Notes under the pieces: generated by a model
Database searches by the model: none
What the model was told of the DNA's origin: nothing
Seen by the model: only the letters and a program-made list of their open reading frames with translations
Translations under genes and position numbers: made by a program
In this document: positions 55,101-63,846 of the stretch, piece by piece
Layout: the number at the start of each line of letters is the position of its first letter
Position numbering within the stretch: the stretch's first letter is position 1
NCBI GenBank assembly: GCA_040772065.1
Contig: JAXGYX010000001.1
Location: 1,302,001-1,366,000, forward strand
DNA length: 64,000 bases
Source: JAXGYX01 sp040772065
GTDB taxonomy: Bacteria; Bacillota; Clostridia; Saccharofermentanales; Fastidiosipilaceae
Reading direction: 5' to 3'

Positions 55101-55982
55101 CATGGCGATGGTCCCGATATCCATCAAGCAAACCGGCTTTTGTTCGACTCGCTCACCATAGACCGTCTCTCTGAGCTTCAAATAGCGATCATAGGAGTCC
55201 GCCAAACGTTCGGTGAAAAAGTCCCCGTCCGCCGTCCGTCCTTCTGCAAAACTAACCTGTTCCAAATGGGTCAGGAAGGTGGTGTGGCGGCAATGGTCAG
55301 ACCAATAGGTGTCCAGCACTCGGATCTCCGTCAGGGTGGGATCGCGGCGCTCTTTTTCCGCAAACCAGCTTCTGGTCAGCTCGAGATCAGCCGCGGACAT
55401 CGCCAGACCGAGTTTGTTACGCAGGGCGTCAAGTTCGATCGCGCCCATGGAAACAAAACCATGAATAACCGGAATCGGAGCCGAATCGGCGGGTTTACTA
55501 TGCAATGTGGCCGGAATCTCCTCTGCGGCCTCGCGCGCCTCGACCGGATTGATCAGGTATCGCTTTAACTGTTCTTTTTGCGAATCATTCAACTCTCCCG
55601 AAAAAACATATGCTTTCGCCGAGCGCACCTGTGGACGATCGCCACGGGTCAGCACCTGCAGGCATTGCGCGGCCGAATCCGCGCGCTGATCAAATTGTCC
55701 CGGCAACGCCTCGACCGTCAAAAGATAATCGTGATCGTCCACCGCAACAGATTCGTCGTATAACCAATCCAGCTGCGGCTCGGCGAACACCTCCGTTTTA
55801 GCCCGTTCATATTCGGCGTCGGTCAGTCCGATCATATCATATCGATTCAAAATTCTGATCGACGTCAACGCCGTCATATCCAGCGTGTCCCATAAATTCG
55901 ACAAGAGATTTCTCGCCTCTATTGCGTACTCAATCTTTTTTTCCGCGTATAAGCGGCGGACTTTGGCAAGTTCTGAGTTCAT
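52119..55982 (-). CDS. purL: Phosphoribosylformylglycinamidine synthase, single-chain (PurL), with the glutaminase cysteine replaced by glycine
   Basis: 1287 residues from the ATG at 55982 (GGAGA upstream). The order is an N-terminal PurS-like domain and a linker (VLDTYWSDHCRHTTFLTHLE). The synthetase halves follow (MFKNETHNHPTEIEPFGGAS, VGGPTGRDGCGGATGSS, SIGGKDSMSGTFEDLHVP), then a C-terminal class I glutaminase domain. It makes FGAM from FGAR, glutamine and ATP in purine synthesis. In the glutaminase the usual 'GICNGFQ' reads GIGNGFQ: residue 1127 is Gly (GGA at 52602-52604), which removes the catalytic cysteine. His and Glu of the triad remain in SHMEGRF. Cys to GGA needs two base changes, so a single sequencing error is unlikely. 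The enzyme may be ammonia-dependent or use an external glutaminase. Confidence 0.93.
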   Translation of the reverse strand: MNSELAKVRRLYAEKKIEYAIEARNLLSNLWDTLDMTALTSIRILNRYDMIGLTDAEYERAKTEVFAEPQLDWLYDESVAVDDHDYLLTVEALPGQFDQRADSAAQCLQVLTRGDRPQVRSAKAYVFSGELNDSQKEQLKRYLINPVEAREAAEEIPATLHSKPADSAPIPVIHGFVSMGAIELDALRNKLGLAMSAADLELTRSWFAEKERRDPTLTEIRVLDTYWSDHCRHTTFLTHLEQVSFAEGRTADGDFFTERLADSYDRYLKLRETVYGERVEQKPVCLMDIGTIAMKELKRQGRLQDLDESEEINACSIKVPIVVDGRDEEYLVMFKNETHNHPTEIEPFGGASTCLGGAIRDPLSGRSYVYQAMRITGAGDPTEPHHKTLQGKLPQRQISTVAAAGYSSYGNQIGVSAGLVKEFFHPGYVAKRMECGAVVAAAPANQVVRERPRAGDAVILVGGPTGRDGCGGATGSSKAHDESSAETSGAEVQKGNPGIERNLQRLFRDPIIARMIKRCNDFGAGGVSVAIGELADGLDINLDLVPVKYQGLDGTELAISESQERMAVVVRPDQVEAFVAAADQENLEAVPVAVVTDTNRMVMRWRGDVIVDLSRTFIETNGATQRANATVETPDLSKTYFSAKFTGHKGFAARVKEALGSLNACSQKGLAEWFDSTVGAGTILMPYGGRRQLTPEEGMAAKIPVLRGRTDSATLMTYGFDPELSSWSPYHGAYYAVLQSISRGTAMGGSPQRLRLTFQEYFPRTDSARSWGAPVAALLGALDAQMDFEVPSIGGKDSMSGTFEDLHVPPTLISFAVGTRKAGDIHSATLSATDSELYYIPIAKDDQFVPVPDKVMTAFRVVHSLQKEDRVRTTATVDGAGPAVRVIQMCLGNELGFNFNSDLPEDLLFTPDPGALLVEVPRKRVGGSTITRLLEIGAVLIGQPSSAPLFTYDNNALTLEEALRTWEAPLSRIFPLTVNSEVEQEGSGRSDLLADKTMEGTPTLTNPSETKPLKAPNPIDGRPNVFIPIFPGTNGEYDLIHSFEAAGAKVDSFVVRNRTGAALTDSVERIAARLARAQILTLPGGSCVGDEPEGAAKFISALFRDPMLVEAVRDLLFKRDGLILGIGNGFQALLRLGLLVDGDVTQPSSNSASLTFNTIGRHISSYANTRVVSNRSPWLAGTRAGDVHNIPISHMEGRFTADAKTLEILREQDQIATQYVNLNEMATMQMPGNPNGSIWAIEGVTSPDGRVFGKMGHSERYGADVATNISGNKDQKLFVSGVDYFAI

Positions 55983-56050
55983 GAGTGATCTCCTTTTCTT
56001 CACGCGATTAAACTGGTTTTATTATACCGCAACAGTTCTATTCGATTCAT

Positions 56051-56087
56051 AAAAAAACCGCCTGTCGGATTTTTGGGACAGGCGGCC
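56051..56087 (-). terminator. Terminator of htpG
   Basis: CCGCCTGTC (56058-56066) pairs with GACAGGCGG (56077-56085). On the minus strand the stem is followed by T7. It separates htpG from purL. Confidence 0.9.
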
Positions 56088-56169
56088 GTCATTCAAATGC
56101 CGAGACGCGCGCATTCACGTCGCTAAGCTGAATGTCGATGAGGGGCAGAGAATATCACAACGTTCTCTC

Positions 56170-58122
56170 CTACTGTTCGACCAGATCCTGCAACAGGCTT
56201 GTGCTGCGTTTCAAAAACGCATCCAATGCGTCGCCTTGCAAAGATCCGTGACTGAGGCGGGCAAGATCGACGATCTCCTGAGCGATCTGTTCCGCGGTTT
56301 GCCGCTTGTCCGGTATGTCGATCATCGCTTTAAGTGAGCTGACAAGGCGACTGTCCGTGTTGACCACCAGAGTCTGCTCGACCGGGAACAGCTCATCGAG
56401 TTCTTCCTTGCTCATCTTGCCTTGCATGCGTTCAAATTGTTTGCGCATCTCCTGTGTGCGGCGCGCCTCTTCCGATTCGATCAATGTGCCCGCCATCTCT
56501 TCCTCACCCTGAGCTTTGACCTCGATTTTTAGATTTTGCTCGCCCGAAGCGTCACGGAAGAATTCGGTCAGGCTGTCCAGCCATTCTGTCTGTCCCTCCT
56601 CGCCTTCGAGAGCCGCGTCAATGCGTCTAAACTTACGCGGCGCCTGTTTATTTTCGAGAAAAGACATAAAGGGAATATCCAGCTCGTCATTCATCACCAC
56701 CACGGTTTTCCCGGACTTCTCAGCACGCCGGATGTAGTTGATCTGAACCTCCGGATCCACGGTGTAATACACAGTTTCACCCAGCTCTTCCGCTGTTTTA
56801 TAGGTGTCGTCCACCGAGCGGTAAATCAGACTGTCCTTGATCCGCTCGTAAAATTTATCGTCAGTCAGGCAACCGTACTTAATGAAGACATGGATGTCCT
56901 CCCAGTATTTTTCATAGGAGTCGCGCTCTTTTTTGAACAATTGATTGAGCTGGTCGGCCACTTTTCTTACGATATAGCCCGAAAGCTTTTTCATATTGGA
57001 ATCAGTCTGAAGATAGCTGCGTGAAACATTCAACGGAATATCCGGACAATCGATGAAGCCTTTTAACAGAAAGAGAAAATCAGGAATGATCTCCTTGACA
57101 TTGTCGGCGACAAAGACCTGGTTGCTGTACAGTTTGATGCGCCCATCCAGTGTCTGATAACGATTTTCCATCTCCGGAAAATACAAAATACCCTTCAGAT
57201 GGAACGGATAATCCATATTTAGATGGATCCAAAACAACGGATCTTTGAAATCGCGCGTCGCCTGATGGTAAAAAGAACGATAGTCATCGTCCGTGCAATC
57301 ACCCGGATTGCGATTCCAGAGAGGATCGACATCGTTTACCATGCTCTCGACCGGTTTGACTTCCGGTGTCGGCGGCTCTTCGCTGAATTCCTCATTTTTG
57401 TCCAGCGCCTCTTTTTTGCGTTTCTCGTACGACTCCAACGCCTCTTTGGAACGTCGCTCACGGCTTTCGTCCGCTTCCCTATCCGCCACGATGTCGAGAA
57501 AATAAATCGGTCGCGGCATGAATTCACAATATTTTTGAATTGTTTCGCGGACCTTCGCTCCGGTCAGCGACGGGGCGGACTCCTCGCTCAGGTATAGCGT
57601 GATCTTTGTTCCCCGCTCCGCGCGCTCGATTTCCTCCATCTCATATTCAGTGCCGGTCTCTGACATCCAGTAGGCGCCTTTCGCGTCCGGCAGATAGGAG
57701 CGCGACTCGATCGTCACCTTGTCCGCCACCATGAACGCGGAATAAAATCCCAAACCGAAATGCCCAATTATGCCCTCGCCCGACTCTCCGCTCTGACGAC
57801 ATTTTTCGACAAAATCGACCGCTCCCGAATAGGCGATCTCGTTGATATATTTGTCGATCTCCTCCATCGTCATGCCAATGCCGTTGTCCTCGAAAGAGAT
57901 CGTCCGCTGTTCGGTGTCCAGCACAACATCAACGCGATACTCATTCTCGTCGCCGATGTCCACATCACCCATCTGTGTCAGTCGCTCAAGCTTGGCGATC
58001 GCGTCGGTTCCGTTCGCGATCATTTCGCGAACGAAAATATCCTCATCCGAATACAGCCATTTTCTGATAATCGGAAATATATTCTCTGTGCTTACATTAA
58101 TCTTGCCACTTCGTTTCGACAT
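56170..58122 (-). CDS. htpG: Chaperone protein HtpG (Hsp90)
   Basis: 650 residues, slightly longer than the E. coli protein. The ATPase (GHKL) motifs are complete: ELISN-type REMIANGTDAIAKL (here ANG.DA), DNGIGMT, IGHFGLGFYSAF and the middle-domain arginine region (PLNVSRSYLQTD). A Glu/Lys-rich stretch (EALESYEKRKKEALDKNEEF) forms a charged linker as in eukaryotic Hsp90. The conserved leucine-serine in the first motif reads MIANGTDA, while the Asn and Asp that bind magnesium and adenine are kept. GGAAGG precedes the ATG. Monocistronic. Confidence 0.95.
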   Translation of the reverse strand: MSKRSGKINVSTENIFPIIRKWLYSDEDIFVREMIANGTDAIAKLERLTQMGDVDIGDENEYRVDVVLDTEQRTISFEDNGIGMTMEEIDKYINEIAYSGAVDFVEKCRQSGESGEGIIGHFGLGFYSAFMVADKVTIESRSYLPDAKGAYWMSETGTEYEMEEIERAERGTKITLYLSEESAPSLTGAKVRETIQKYCEFMPRPIYFLDIVADREADESRERRSKEALESYEKRKKEALDKNEEFSEEPPTPEVKPVESMVNDVDPLWNRNPGDCTDDDYRSFYHQATRDFKDPLFWIHLNMDYPFHLKGILYFPEMENRYQTLDGRIKLYSNQVFVADNVKEIIPDFLFLLKGFIDCPDIPLNVSRSYLQTDSNMKKLSGYIVRKVADQLNQLFKKERDSYEKYWEDIHVFIKYGCLTDDKFYERIKDSLIYRSVDDTYKTAEELGETVYYTVDPEVQINYIRRAEKSGKTVVVMNDELDIPFMSFLENKQAPRKFRRIDAALEGEEGQTEWLDSLTEFFRDASGEQNLKIEVKAQGEEEMAGTLIESEEARRTQEMRKQFERMQGKMSKEELDELFPVEQTLVVNTDSRLVSSLKAMIDIPDKRQTAEQIAQEIVDLARLSHGSLQGDALDAFLKRSTSLLQDLVEQ

Positions 58123-58241
58123 GATATCAACCTTCCTTCCTGTAAAAAACGATCAAGATGAATTCTATCAATTGTCTGAAACGTTCGCAAGTTTTTCATT
58201 TGTCATTCTTTGACCAATAGGTAAACCTTCTGTGAACACCC

Positions 58242-59135
58242 TCATCCTCTCTCAAACAAATGTCGCGCAGCCTCGACATCGCGCTGAATTTGTGCCTGAT
58301 AGGCATTTTGCACCTTGCGTAAGAACTGATTGGACGCGGAGGGCAGTTCAAACGACTCAATCGTCCGGATCGGCAACACATCGATCGGCGAAGCCGTCAA
58401 AAACGCGCCATCGACCTCGCCGGCTTTGATTTCGTCAAAAGTGAGGCAACGCTCGCTGAGCCCGGCCCCTGCCTCGGCGATCGCCTCCAGCACATATTTA
58501 CGTGTGATGCCTTTGAGGATTCGATCCTCCGGCGCACCAAGGACGACATCGCCCTTTGTGAAAAACAAATTGGAGCGACTTCCCTCGGTCAGCAAGCCTT
58601 CACGATCTTCCAGCAACAATTCATAAAACGGACCATGGGGTCCGGATCTCGCGAAACCCTCGGCAACGGCGGTTTTATAATCCGCGAAGATTTGTTTGAC
58701 ATTGGGATTGACACGCTCCCAGTGCAGGATGCCGGTCGGCACTCCGGACATGAACTGTTCCGTCGTCGGATAGTATGTCTCGCTAAAGTGAATCAGTTGC
58801 ACAGCCTTTGTCAGCACAATCTTAAGGTTTCCAAAACAAACGCCTGACTGATCAAGCAGGTCGATCACCGCCAATCGCAGCGCCTCGAAATCTACCTCAA
58901 AATCCGCCGCGGCCTCCAGAGAGCCGCCCAGCCTTCTCATATGATCTTCCCAAAAAACCGGCACGCCTTTGCGCAGCTGAATCACTTCATAAAAAAGCGG
59001 ATCGTCCTGCGGCTCGCTCAGGCGGACGCACAAATCGTCCGACGCCTTGACCACTCTAGGCTGTTGAAAGCCGGGAAAATCAGCGCGCAACGAACACAAC
59101 AGACCAATATTCGCATCCAAAATCGGGTAAGACAT
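58242..59135 (-). CDS. Class IV aminotransferase (BCAT/aminodeoxychorismate lyase family)
   Basis: 297 residues of fold-type IV PLP enzymes. The phosphate-binding/catalytic lysine region is FADYKTAVAEGF. The characteristic LLEDREGLLTEGSRSNLFF and GITRKYVLEAI segments are present. The N-terminus (FYEVIQLRKGVPVFWEDHMR, then RLGGSLEAA) fits PabC-like or BcaT-like members, but I cannot distinguish branched-chain transamination from aminodeoxychorismate lyase activity. GAGGTG precedes the ATG. It is divergent from argG. Confidence 0.88.
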   Translation of the reverse strand: MSYPILDANIGLLCSLRADFPGFQQPRVVKASDDLCVRLSEPQDDPLFYEVIQLRKGVPVFWEDHMRRLGGSLEAAADFEVDFEALRLAVIDLLDQSGVCFGNLKIVLTKAVQLIHFSETYYPTTEQFMSGVPTGILHWERVNPNVKQIFADYKTAVAEGFARSGPHGPFYELLLEDREGLLTEGSRSNLFFTKGDVVLGAPEDRILKGITRKYVLEAIAEAGAGLSERCLTFDEIKAGEVDGAFLTASPIDVLPIRTIESFELPSASNQFLRKVQNAYQAQIQRDVEAARHLFERG

Positions 59136-59215
59136 TGTTCACCTCTTATTTTTTATGTGGATCAATTCATTAATAATGATACATATCAAGAATATTCTAT
59201 CATGCAATGATTTTA

Positions 59216-59244
59216 TTGACCCTGTCGGGACACACCTATATAAT
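59216..59244 (+). promoter_or_regulatory. Promoter of the argGH operon
   Basis: TTGACC (59216-59221) and a perfect TATAAT (59239-59244) are separated by 17 bases. Transcription would start near 59251, about 47 bases before the argG ATG. Confidence 0.88.
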
Positions 59245-59267
59245 AACGAAAGTTTATAACAATATTT

Positions 59268-59281
59268 TGTATAAATATACA
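59268..59281. promoter_or_regulatory. Candidate ArgR operator in the argGH leader
   Basis: TGTATA-AA-TATACA is a perfect 6-bp inverted repeat just after the expected transcription start and before GGAGGT. A second short palindrome (AGAATATTCT, about 59189-59198) lies upstream of the -35 box. ARG boxes are AT-rich palindromes of this size, so arginine repression is likely, but no ArgR gene is in the window. Confidence 0.45.
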
Positions 59282-59297
59282 TCTTTGGAGGTATAAA

Positions 59298-60515
59298 ATG
59301 GCAAAAGAACGCATATTGCTGGCTTATTCCGGTGGCTTGGACACATCCATCATCATCCCTTGGCTGAAAGAGAATTATGACTGTGACGTGATCGCGATGG
59401 CCGGTGAGCTGGGCATCGGCGAGGACGAGGACTTTTTACGCGAAAAGGCGTTGAAATGCGGAGCGGAGAAAATCTATATCGAACATATCACCGAGGAGTA
59501 CATCCGCGATTTTATCTATCCGACATTGAAAGCTCAGGCGGTTTATGAAGGTAAATACCTGCTGGGAACCTCCACCGCGAGACCATGCATAGCCAAGCGC
59601 ATGGTCGAGATCGCGCGCAAAGAAAACTGTACGGCGATCGCGCATGGAGCGACCGGCAAAGGAAACGACCAGGTGCGTTTCGAACTGACCATCAAGGCGT
59701 TGGCGCCGGAAATAAAAATTATCGCGCCCTGGAGAATATGGGATATCAAATCACGCGATGAGGAAATCGACTACGCGAATGAGCGCGGCATTCCGGTTCC
59801 GGTCACCAAAGAAGACAACTACTCCATGGACCAAAACGTCTGGCATTTAAGCCACGAAGGAATGGATCTGGAATCTCCCGCCAACGAGCCTCGGTATGAC
59901 CGGTTGCTCAAACTGATGGTCTCACCGGAAGACGCCCCTGATGTACCGACCTATGTGGAACTGGAATTTAAAGAAGGTGTGCCGGTGCGAATCGATGATG
60001 TGACCGGTGACGTGGAGATGCTGGAGTACGCCAATCGAGTCGCGGGGGCCAATGGCGTCGGCATTGTCGACATGGTCGAAAATCGGCTGGTCGGCATGAA
60101 GTCCAGAGGTGTCTACGAGACACCGGGTGGCACCTTGTACTACGCCGCTCATCGTGAATTGGAGCTGCTATGCCTTGAGCGTGACACCCTGCACTACAAA
60201 GATCTGATTTCACAACAGTTCGCCAACATGGTCTACAACGGTCAGTGGTTCCATCCGCTGCGCGAGGCGTTATCGGCATTCGTCGATGAAACCAGCAAAA
60301 CGATCACCGGAATCGTCAAATTGAAGCTTTACAAAGGCAACGTCCTGCCGGCAGGCACGACCTCTCCTTATTCACTATACGACGAGGAACTGTCCACATT
60401 TGGCGAAGACGACGTGTATGACCAGGCGGACGCAGGTGGTTTCATCAACCTATTCGGCCTGCCGATGAAAGTCGTCGCTCAAATGAGACAAAGGACGCAA
60501 ACAGATGAGCGATAA
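59298..60515 (+). CDS. argG: Argininosuccinate synthase
   Basis: 405 residues. The ATP pyrophosphatase loop is LLAYSGGLDTSIIIPWLKE. The family motifs GTSTARPCIAKRMVEIAR, AHGATGKGNDQVRFE and DQNVWHLSHEG are present, and the C-terminus has normal length. It joins citrulline and aspartate to argininosuccinate. TTTGGAGGT precedes the ATG. Its last codons overlap the argH start by 11 bases. Confidence 0.97.
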   Translation: MAKERILLAYSGGLDTSIIIPWLKENYDCDVIAMAGELGIGEDEDFLREKALKCGAEKIYIEHITEEYIRDFIYPTLKAQAVYEGKYLLGTSTARPCIAKRMVEIARKENCTAIAHGATGKGNDQVRFELTIKALAPEIKIIAPWRIWDIKSRDEEIDYANERGIPVPVTKEDNYSMDQNVWHLSHEGMDLESPANEPRYDRLLKLMVSPEDAPDVPTYVELEFKEGVPVRIDDVTGDVEMLEYANRVAGANGVGIVDMVENRLVGMKSRGVYETPGGTLYYAAHRELELLCLERDTLHYKDLISQQFANMVYNGQWFHPLREALSAFVDETSKTITGIVKLKLYKGNVLPAGTTSPYSLYDEELSTFGEDDVYDQADAGGFINLFGLPMKVVAQMRQRTQTDER

Positions 60516-61908
60516 ATTGTGGGCCGGCAGGTTCGCGAAACAAACCGAGCGCGCCGTGAATGATTTTAACTCATCCATCCGGTTTGACTGCCGCATGTAT
60601 CGTCAGGATATTCGCGGCAGCAAAGCCCATGCGCGAATGTTGGCCGCGGTGGGTGTCCTATCGGATACCGACAACAAGGTCATTCAGTCGGGTCTGGACA
60701 CGATCTTGCGCGACCTGGACTCGGGGGCGCTGGATTTCGATCCGGAAGCCGAGGATATCCATATGTTTGTTGAGGCTGAGTTAACCAACCGGACCGGAGA
60801 AGCCGGAAAACGCCTGCATACCGGTCGTTCACGAAACGACCAGGTGGCGACCGATTTGAAATTATACCTTAAGGAAGCCGGCGAATCGCTGCTGCGCGAC
60901 ATGGTGTCGCTGGTTGAAACGATCACATCACTGGCTTCCGACCATCTGGAGACCGTGATGCCGGGCTACACCCATCTGCAACGCGCACAGCCGATCACCT
61001 TCGCCCATCATCTGATGGCGTACGCTCAAATGTTTCGTCGCGACTGCGGACGGCTAAAGGACGCGTTGACAAGGATGGACACCTGCCCGCTTGGCAGCGG
61101 AGCGCTGGCGGCCACGACCTATCCCCTTGACCGACGGATGACAGCCGCCGAGCTTGGATTTTCCGGTATCACCGAAAACTCCTTGGACGGGGTGTCCGAC
61201 CGCGACTATTGTCTGGAGCTGGCGGCGGCCCTTGCGATTTTCATGACCCACATCTCCCGCCTCAGCGAGGAAATCATTTTATGGTCCAGTCAGGAATTCC
61301 ATTTTGTCGATCTGGACGACGCCTATTCCACCGGCAGCAGCATCATGCCGCAGAAAAAAAACCCGGATGTCGCCGAACTGTCGCGCGGCAAGGCCGGGCG
61401 GGTAATTGGTGATCTGATGAGTCTGCTTACAATGATGAAAGGGCTGCCACTTGCCTACAATAAAGACATGCAGGAGGACAAAGAGGCGATCTTTGACGCC
61501 TTTGACACGGTGAATCTTTGCCTACCCGCGTTCACCGGGATGCTCTCCACCATGGCTGTGAATACGTCCGCCATGCGCGAGGCGGCCGCGGGGGGGTTCA
61601 CCAACGCGACCGATCTGGCGGATTATCTGGTTGTCAAAGGCTTGCCTTTTCGAGAGGCTCACGCCGTCTCCGGACGACTGGTACGCTACTGCGTCGAACA
61701 TGACACGGTTTTAGAAAAACTGTCCCTAAAAAAACTGCGCGAAGAATCCGCTTTGTTTGACGAGGATGTCTATTCGGCCATCGCCTTGGAGACCTGCGTC
61801 GCGCGCAGGACTGTGCCGGGCGGACCGGCTCCCGCGGCGGTTGATCAGTCGATCCACGCCATGGAGGCTTGGATCAAGGAAGCTCGATCCAATTTTAAAA
61901 ACACCTAA
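60505..61908 (+). CDS. argH: Argininosuccinate lyase
   Basis: 467 residues, the expected length. Motifs of the fumarase/aspartase superfamily: LHTGRSRNDQVATDL, TVMPGYTHLQRAQPIT with the catalytic His, and the mobile signature loop GSSIMPQKKNPD with the catalytic serine. It releases arginine and fumarate from argininosuccinate. The start overlaps argG, so the two are translationally coupled in one operon. Confidence 0.97.
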   Translation: MSDKLWAGRFAKQTERAVNDFNSSIRFDCRMYRQDIRGSKAHARMLAAVGVLSDTDNKVIQSGLDTILRDLDSGALDFDPEAEDIHMFVEAELTNRTGEAGKRLHTGRSRNDQVATDLKLYLKEAGESLLRDMVSLVETITSLASDHLETVMPGYTHLQRAQPITFAHHLMAYAQMFRRDCGRLKDALTRMDTCPLGSGALAATTYPLDRRMTAAELGFSGITENSLDGVSDRDYCLELAAALAIFMTHISRLSEEIILWSSQEFHFVDLDDAYSTGSSIMPQKKNPDVAELSRGKAGRVIGDLMSLLTMMKGLPLAYNKDMQEDKEAIFDAFDTVNLCLPAFTGMLSTMAVNTSAMREAAAGGFTNATDLADYLVVKGLPFREAHAVSGRLVRYCVEHDTVLEKLSLKKLREESALFDEDVYSAIALETCVARRTVPGGPAPAAVDQSIHAMEAWIKEARSNFKNT

Positions 61909-62030
61909 GCATGCGCGCCGGTGCGGCGAATGGTCACACCTCAAACACCCTGAATAATCTGAACATACTGAATATTCTGAGCGTTCCAAACAATCATCTG
62001 AATTCGTTCATCCATATTTATTCGCATACA

Positions 62031-62064
62031 AAAGCAGGAGACGGCCACGCCGCTTCCTGCTTTT
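62031..62064. terminator. Bidirectional terminator between argH and the UPF0210 gene
   Basis: AAAGCAGGAG / CTTCCTGCTTT with an additional CGGC/GCCG helix has T on both 3' sides depending on strand. It lies between convergent genes. Confidence 0.88.
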
Positions 62065-62087
62065 AATTGTCCCTCACCGATCGCGCG

Positions 62088-63446
62088 TCAGTTGCGCATG
62101 CTGTGTATCGGGGCCGGTATCCGCCCACCTCGTTCAATCAGCCGTGACGATCCGTACGGGTTCACCTTCATGATCGGGGCCTCTCCCCAAAGGCCGCCGT
62201 AGACAACTTTGTCCCCTTCTTTCTTGCCCGGAACGGGTATCACACGAACGGCTGTCGTCTTGTTATTGAAGGTTCCAATCGCCATCTCATCGGCGATCAA
62301 ACCGGAAATGGTCTCGGCCGGAGTTTCTCCCGGAATCGCGACCATGTCGATGCCCACCGAACAGACACAGGTCATCGCCTCCAATTTTTCCAGTGAAAGG
62401 GCGCCGCACTCGACCGCCGCGATCATCCCCTCGTCCTCACTGACGGGAATAAACGCGCCCGAAAGGCCACCGACATGGGACGAGGCCATCGTGCCGCCTT
62501 TTTTCACCGCGTCGTTGAGCATCGCCAGCGCGGCTGTGGTGCCCCAGGCCCCGCAGCGCTCCAGACCGATCTCCTCCAGAATGCGCGCGATGGAGTCTCC
62601 AACCACCGGCGTGGGCGCCAAAGACAAATCGATCGTGCCAAACGGGACATCCAGGCGTTTGGAAGTCTCCAGAGCCACCAATTGACCCACTCTGGTCACC
62701 TTGAACGCCGTCCGCTTGATGGTCTCGGCAACAACATCCAACGACTCGCCGGGCACATCTTTGAGCGCCGCCAAAATCACACCGGGGCCGCTAACGCCCA
62801 CATTGATCACACACTCATGCTCCCCAGGTCCGGTAAACGCGCCCGCCATAAACGGATTGTCTTCCGGGGCGTTGGCGAACACCACCAGTTTCGCGCAGCC
62901 GTAGGCGTCGGTATCCGCGGTCAGTTCAGCCGTCTCCTTGATGACGCGCCCCATCTTGGCGACCGCATCCATATTGATGCCGCTGCGCGTCGAGGCCAGA
63001 TTGATGGACGAGCAAACCTGATCGGTCCGCGCCATAGCTTCGGGAATCGAGCGGATCAGCTTGCGGTCGCTGTCGGTGAAACCCTTTTGTACCAAAGCGG
63101 AAAATCCGCCAATGAAGTTGACACCGACCTCTTTTGATGCCCGGTCCAACGCTTCGGCGTAGCAGATATAATCGTCAGCGTCGCTCGCCCCGGCAACCAT
63201 GGAAATCGGAGTGACCGAAATCCTTTTGTGAATGATTGGGATTCCATATTCCGAGCTGATCTGTTCGGCGGTGCGAACCAGATGTTCAGCTTCGCGGGTT
63301 ATCTTGTCATAGATACGTCCACAGGACACCTCCGCAGACTCCGCAGCGCAATCCAACAGATTGATTCCCATCGTGATGGTGCGGACGTCCAGATGTTGTC
63401 TGCGAAACATATTGATGGTTTCCAATATTTCAAAATTCTCAAACAT
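62088..63446 (-). CDS. UPF0210 (PFL) family protein
   Basis: 452 residues matching the conserved UPF0210 family (MFENFEILETINMFRRQHLD, VRTITMGINLLDCA, ISVTPISMVAGA, FIGGFSALVQKGF, GTIDLSLAPTP). The fold is related to glycyl-radical-like barrels (PFL superfamily), but without a recognised catalytic activity. It is almost always next to the small ACT protein UPF0237, as here, 24 bases upstream on the same strand. GAGAGGA precedes the ATG. Confidence 0.93.
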   Translation of the reverse strand: MFENFEILETINMFRRQHLDVRTITMGINLLDCAAESAEVSCGRIYDKITREAEHLVRTAEQISSEYGIPIIHKRISVTPISMVAGASDADDYICYAEALDRASKEVGVNFIGGFSALVQKGFTDSDRKLIRSIPEAMARTDQVCSSINLASTRSGINMDAVAKMGRVIKETAELTADTDAYGCAKLVVFANAPEDNPFMAGAFTGPGEHECVINVGVSGPGVILAALKDVPGESLDVVAETIKRTAFKVTRVGQLVALETSKRLDVPFGTIDLSLAPTPVVGDSIARILEEIGLERCGAWGTTAALAMLNDAVKKGGTMASSHVGGLSGAFIPVSEDEGMIAAVECGALSLEKLEAMTCVCSVGIDMVAIPGETPAETISGLIADEMAIGTFNNKTTAVRVIPVPGKKEGDKVVYGGLWGEAPIMKVNPYGSSRLIERGGRIPAPIHSMRN

Positions 63447-63470
63447 AGCTTCCTCTCAAATCCGTTGTTT

Positions 63471-63758
63471 TCAGATACGCTGCATGGCGTTGAATATATC
63501 AGCGTGCTGTATGCGAATCTCAAGATTCATGGATTCTCCCAACGCCTTCAGCTCTTCACTCAACGTCTCAAAAGAAGTGTTGATCTGACTTGTGTCGACC
63601 AGTGTAATCATGGTGAACATGTCTTGCAGGATGGTCTGGGAAATGTCGGAAATATTGACATTCATTTTCGCCAACACGGCGGAAACGCTGGAAATAATTC
63701 CCACCCGGTCTCGTCCGATCACCGTGATCACCGCATTGTATTTTGCAGATTGACTCAT
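63471..63758 (-). CDS. UPF0237 ACT-domain protein
   Basis: A 95-residue protein consisting of an ACT domain (YNAVITVIGRDRVGIISSVS, AVLAKMNVNISDISQTILQD, FTMITLVD). ACT domains bind amino acids or other small ligands and usually regulate a partner. The gene is the first of a pair with UPF0210, so its partner is most likely that protein. GGAG precedes the ATG. Confidence 0.93.
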   Translation of the reverse strand: MSQSAKYNAVITVIGRDRVGIISSVSAVLAKMNVNISDISQTILQDMFTMITLVDTSQINTSFETLSEELKALGESMNLEIRIQHADIFNAMQRI

Positions 63759-63846
63759 AACTCATTCTCCGTATCTATTTATAATTTCTCATAGAACTTA
63801 TATTATAGCGGTTCGCGCTCTTCTTTGCGCTGCTGTTCCCGCCATT

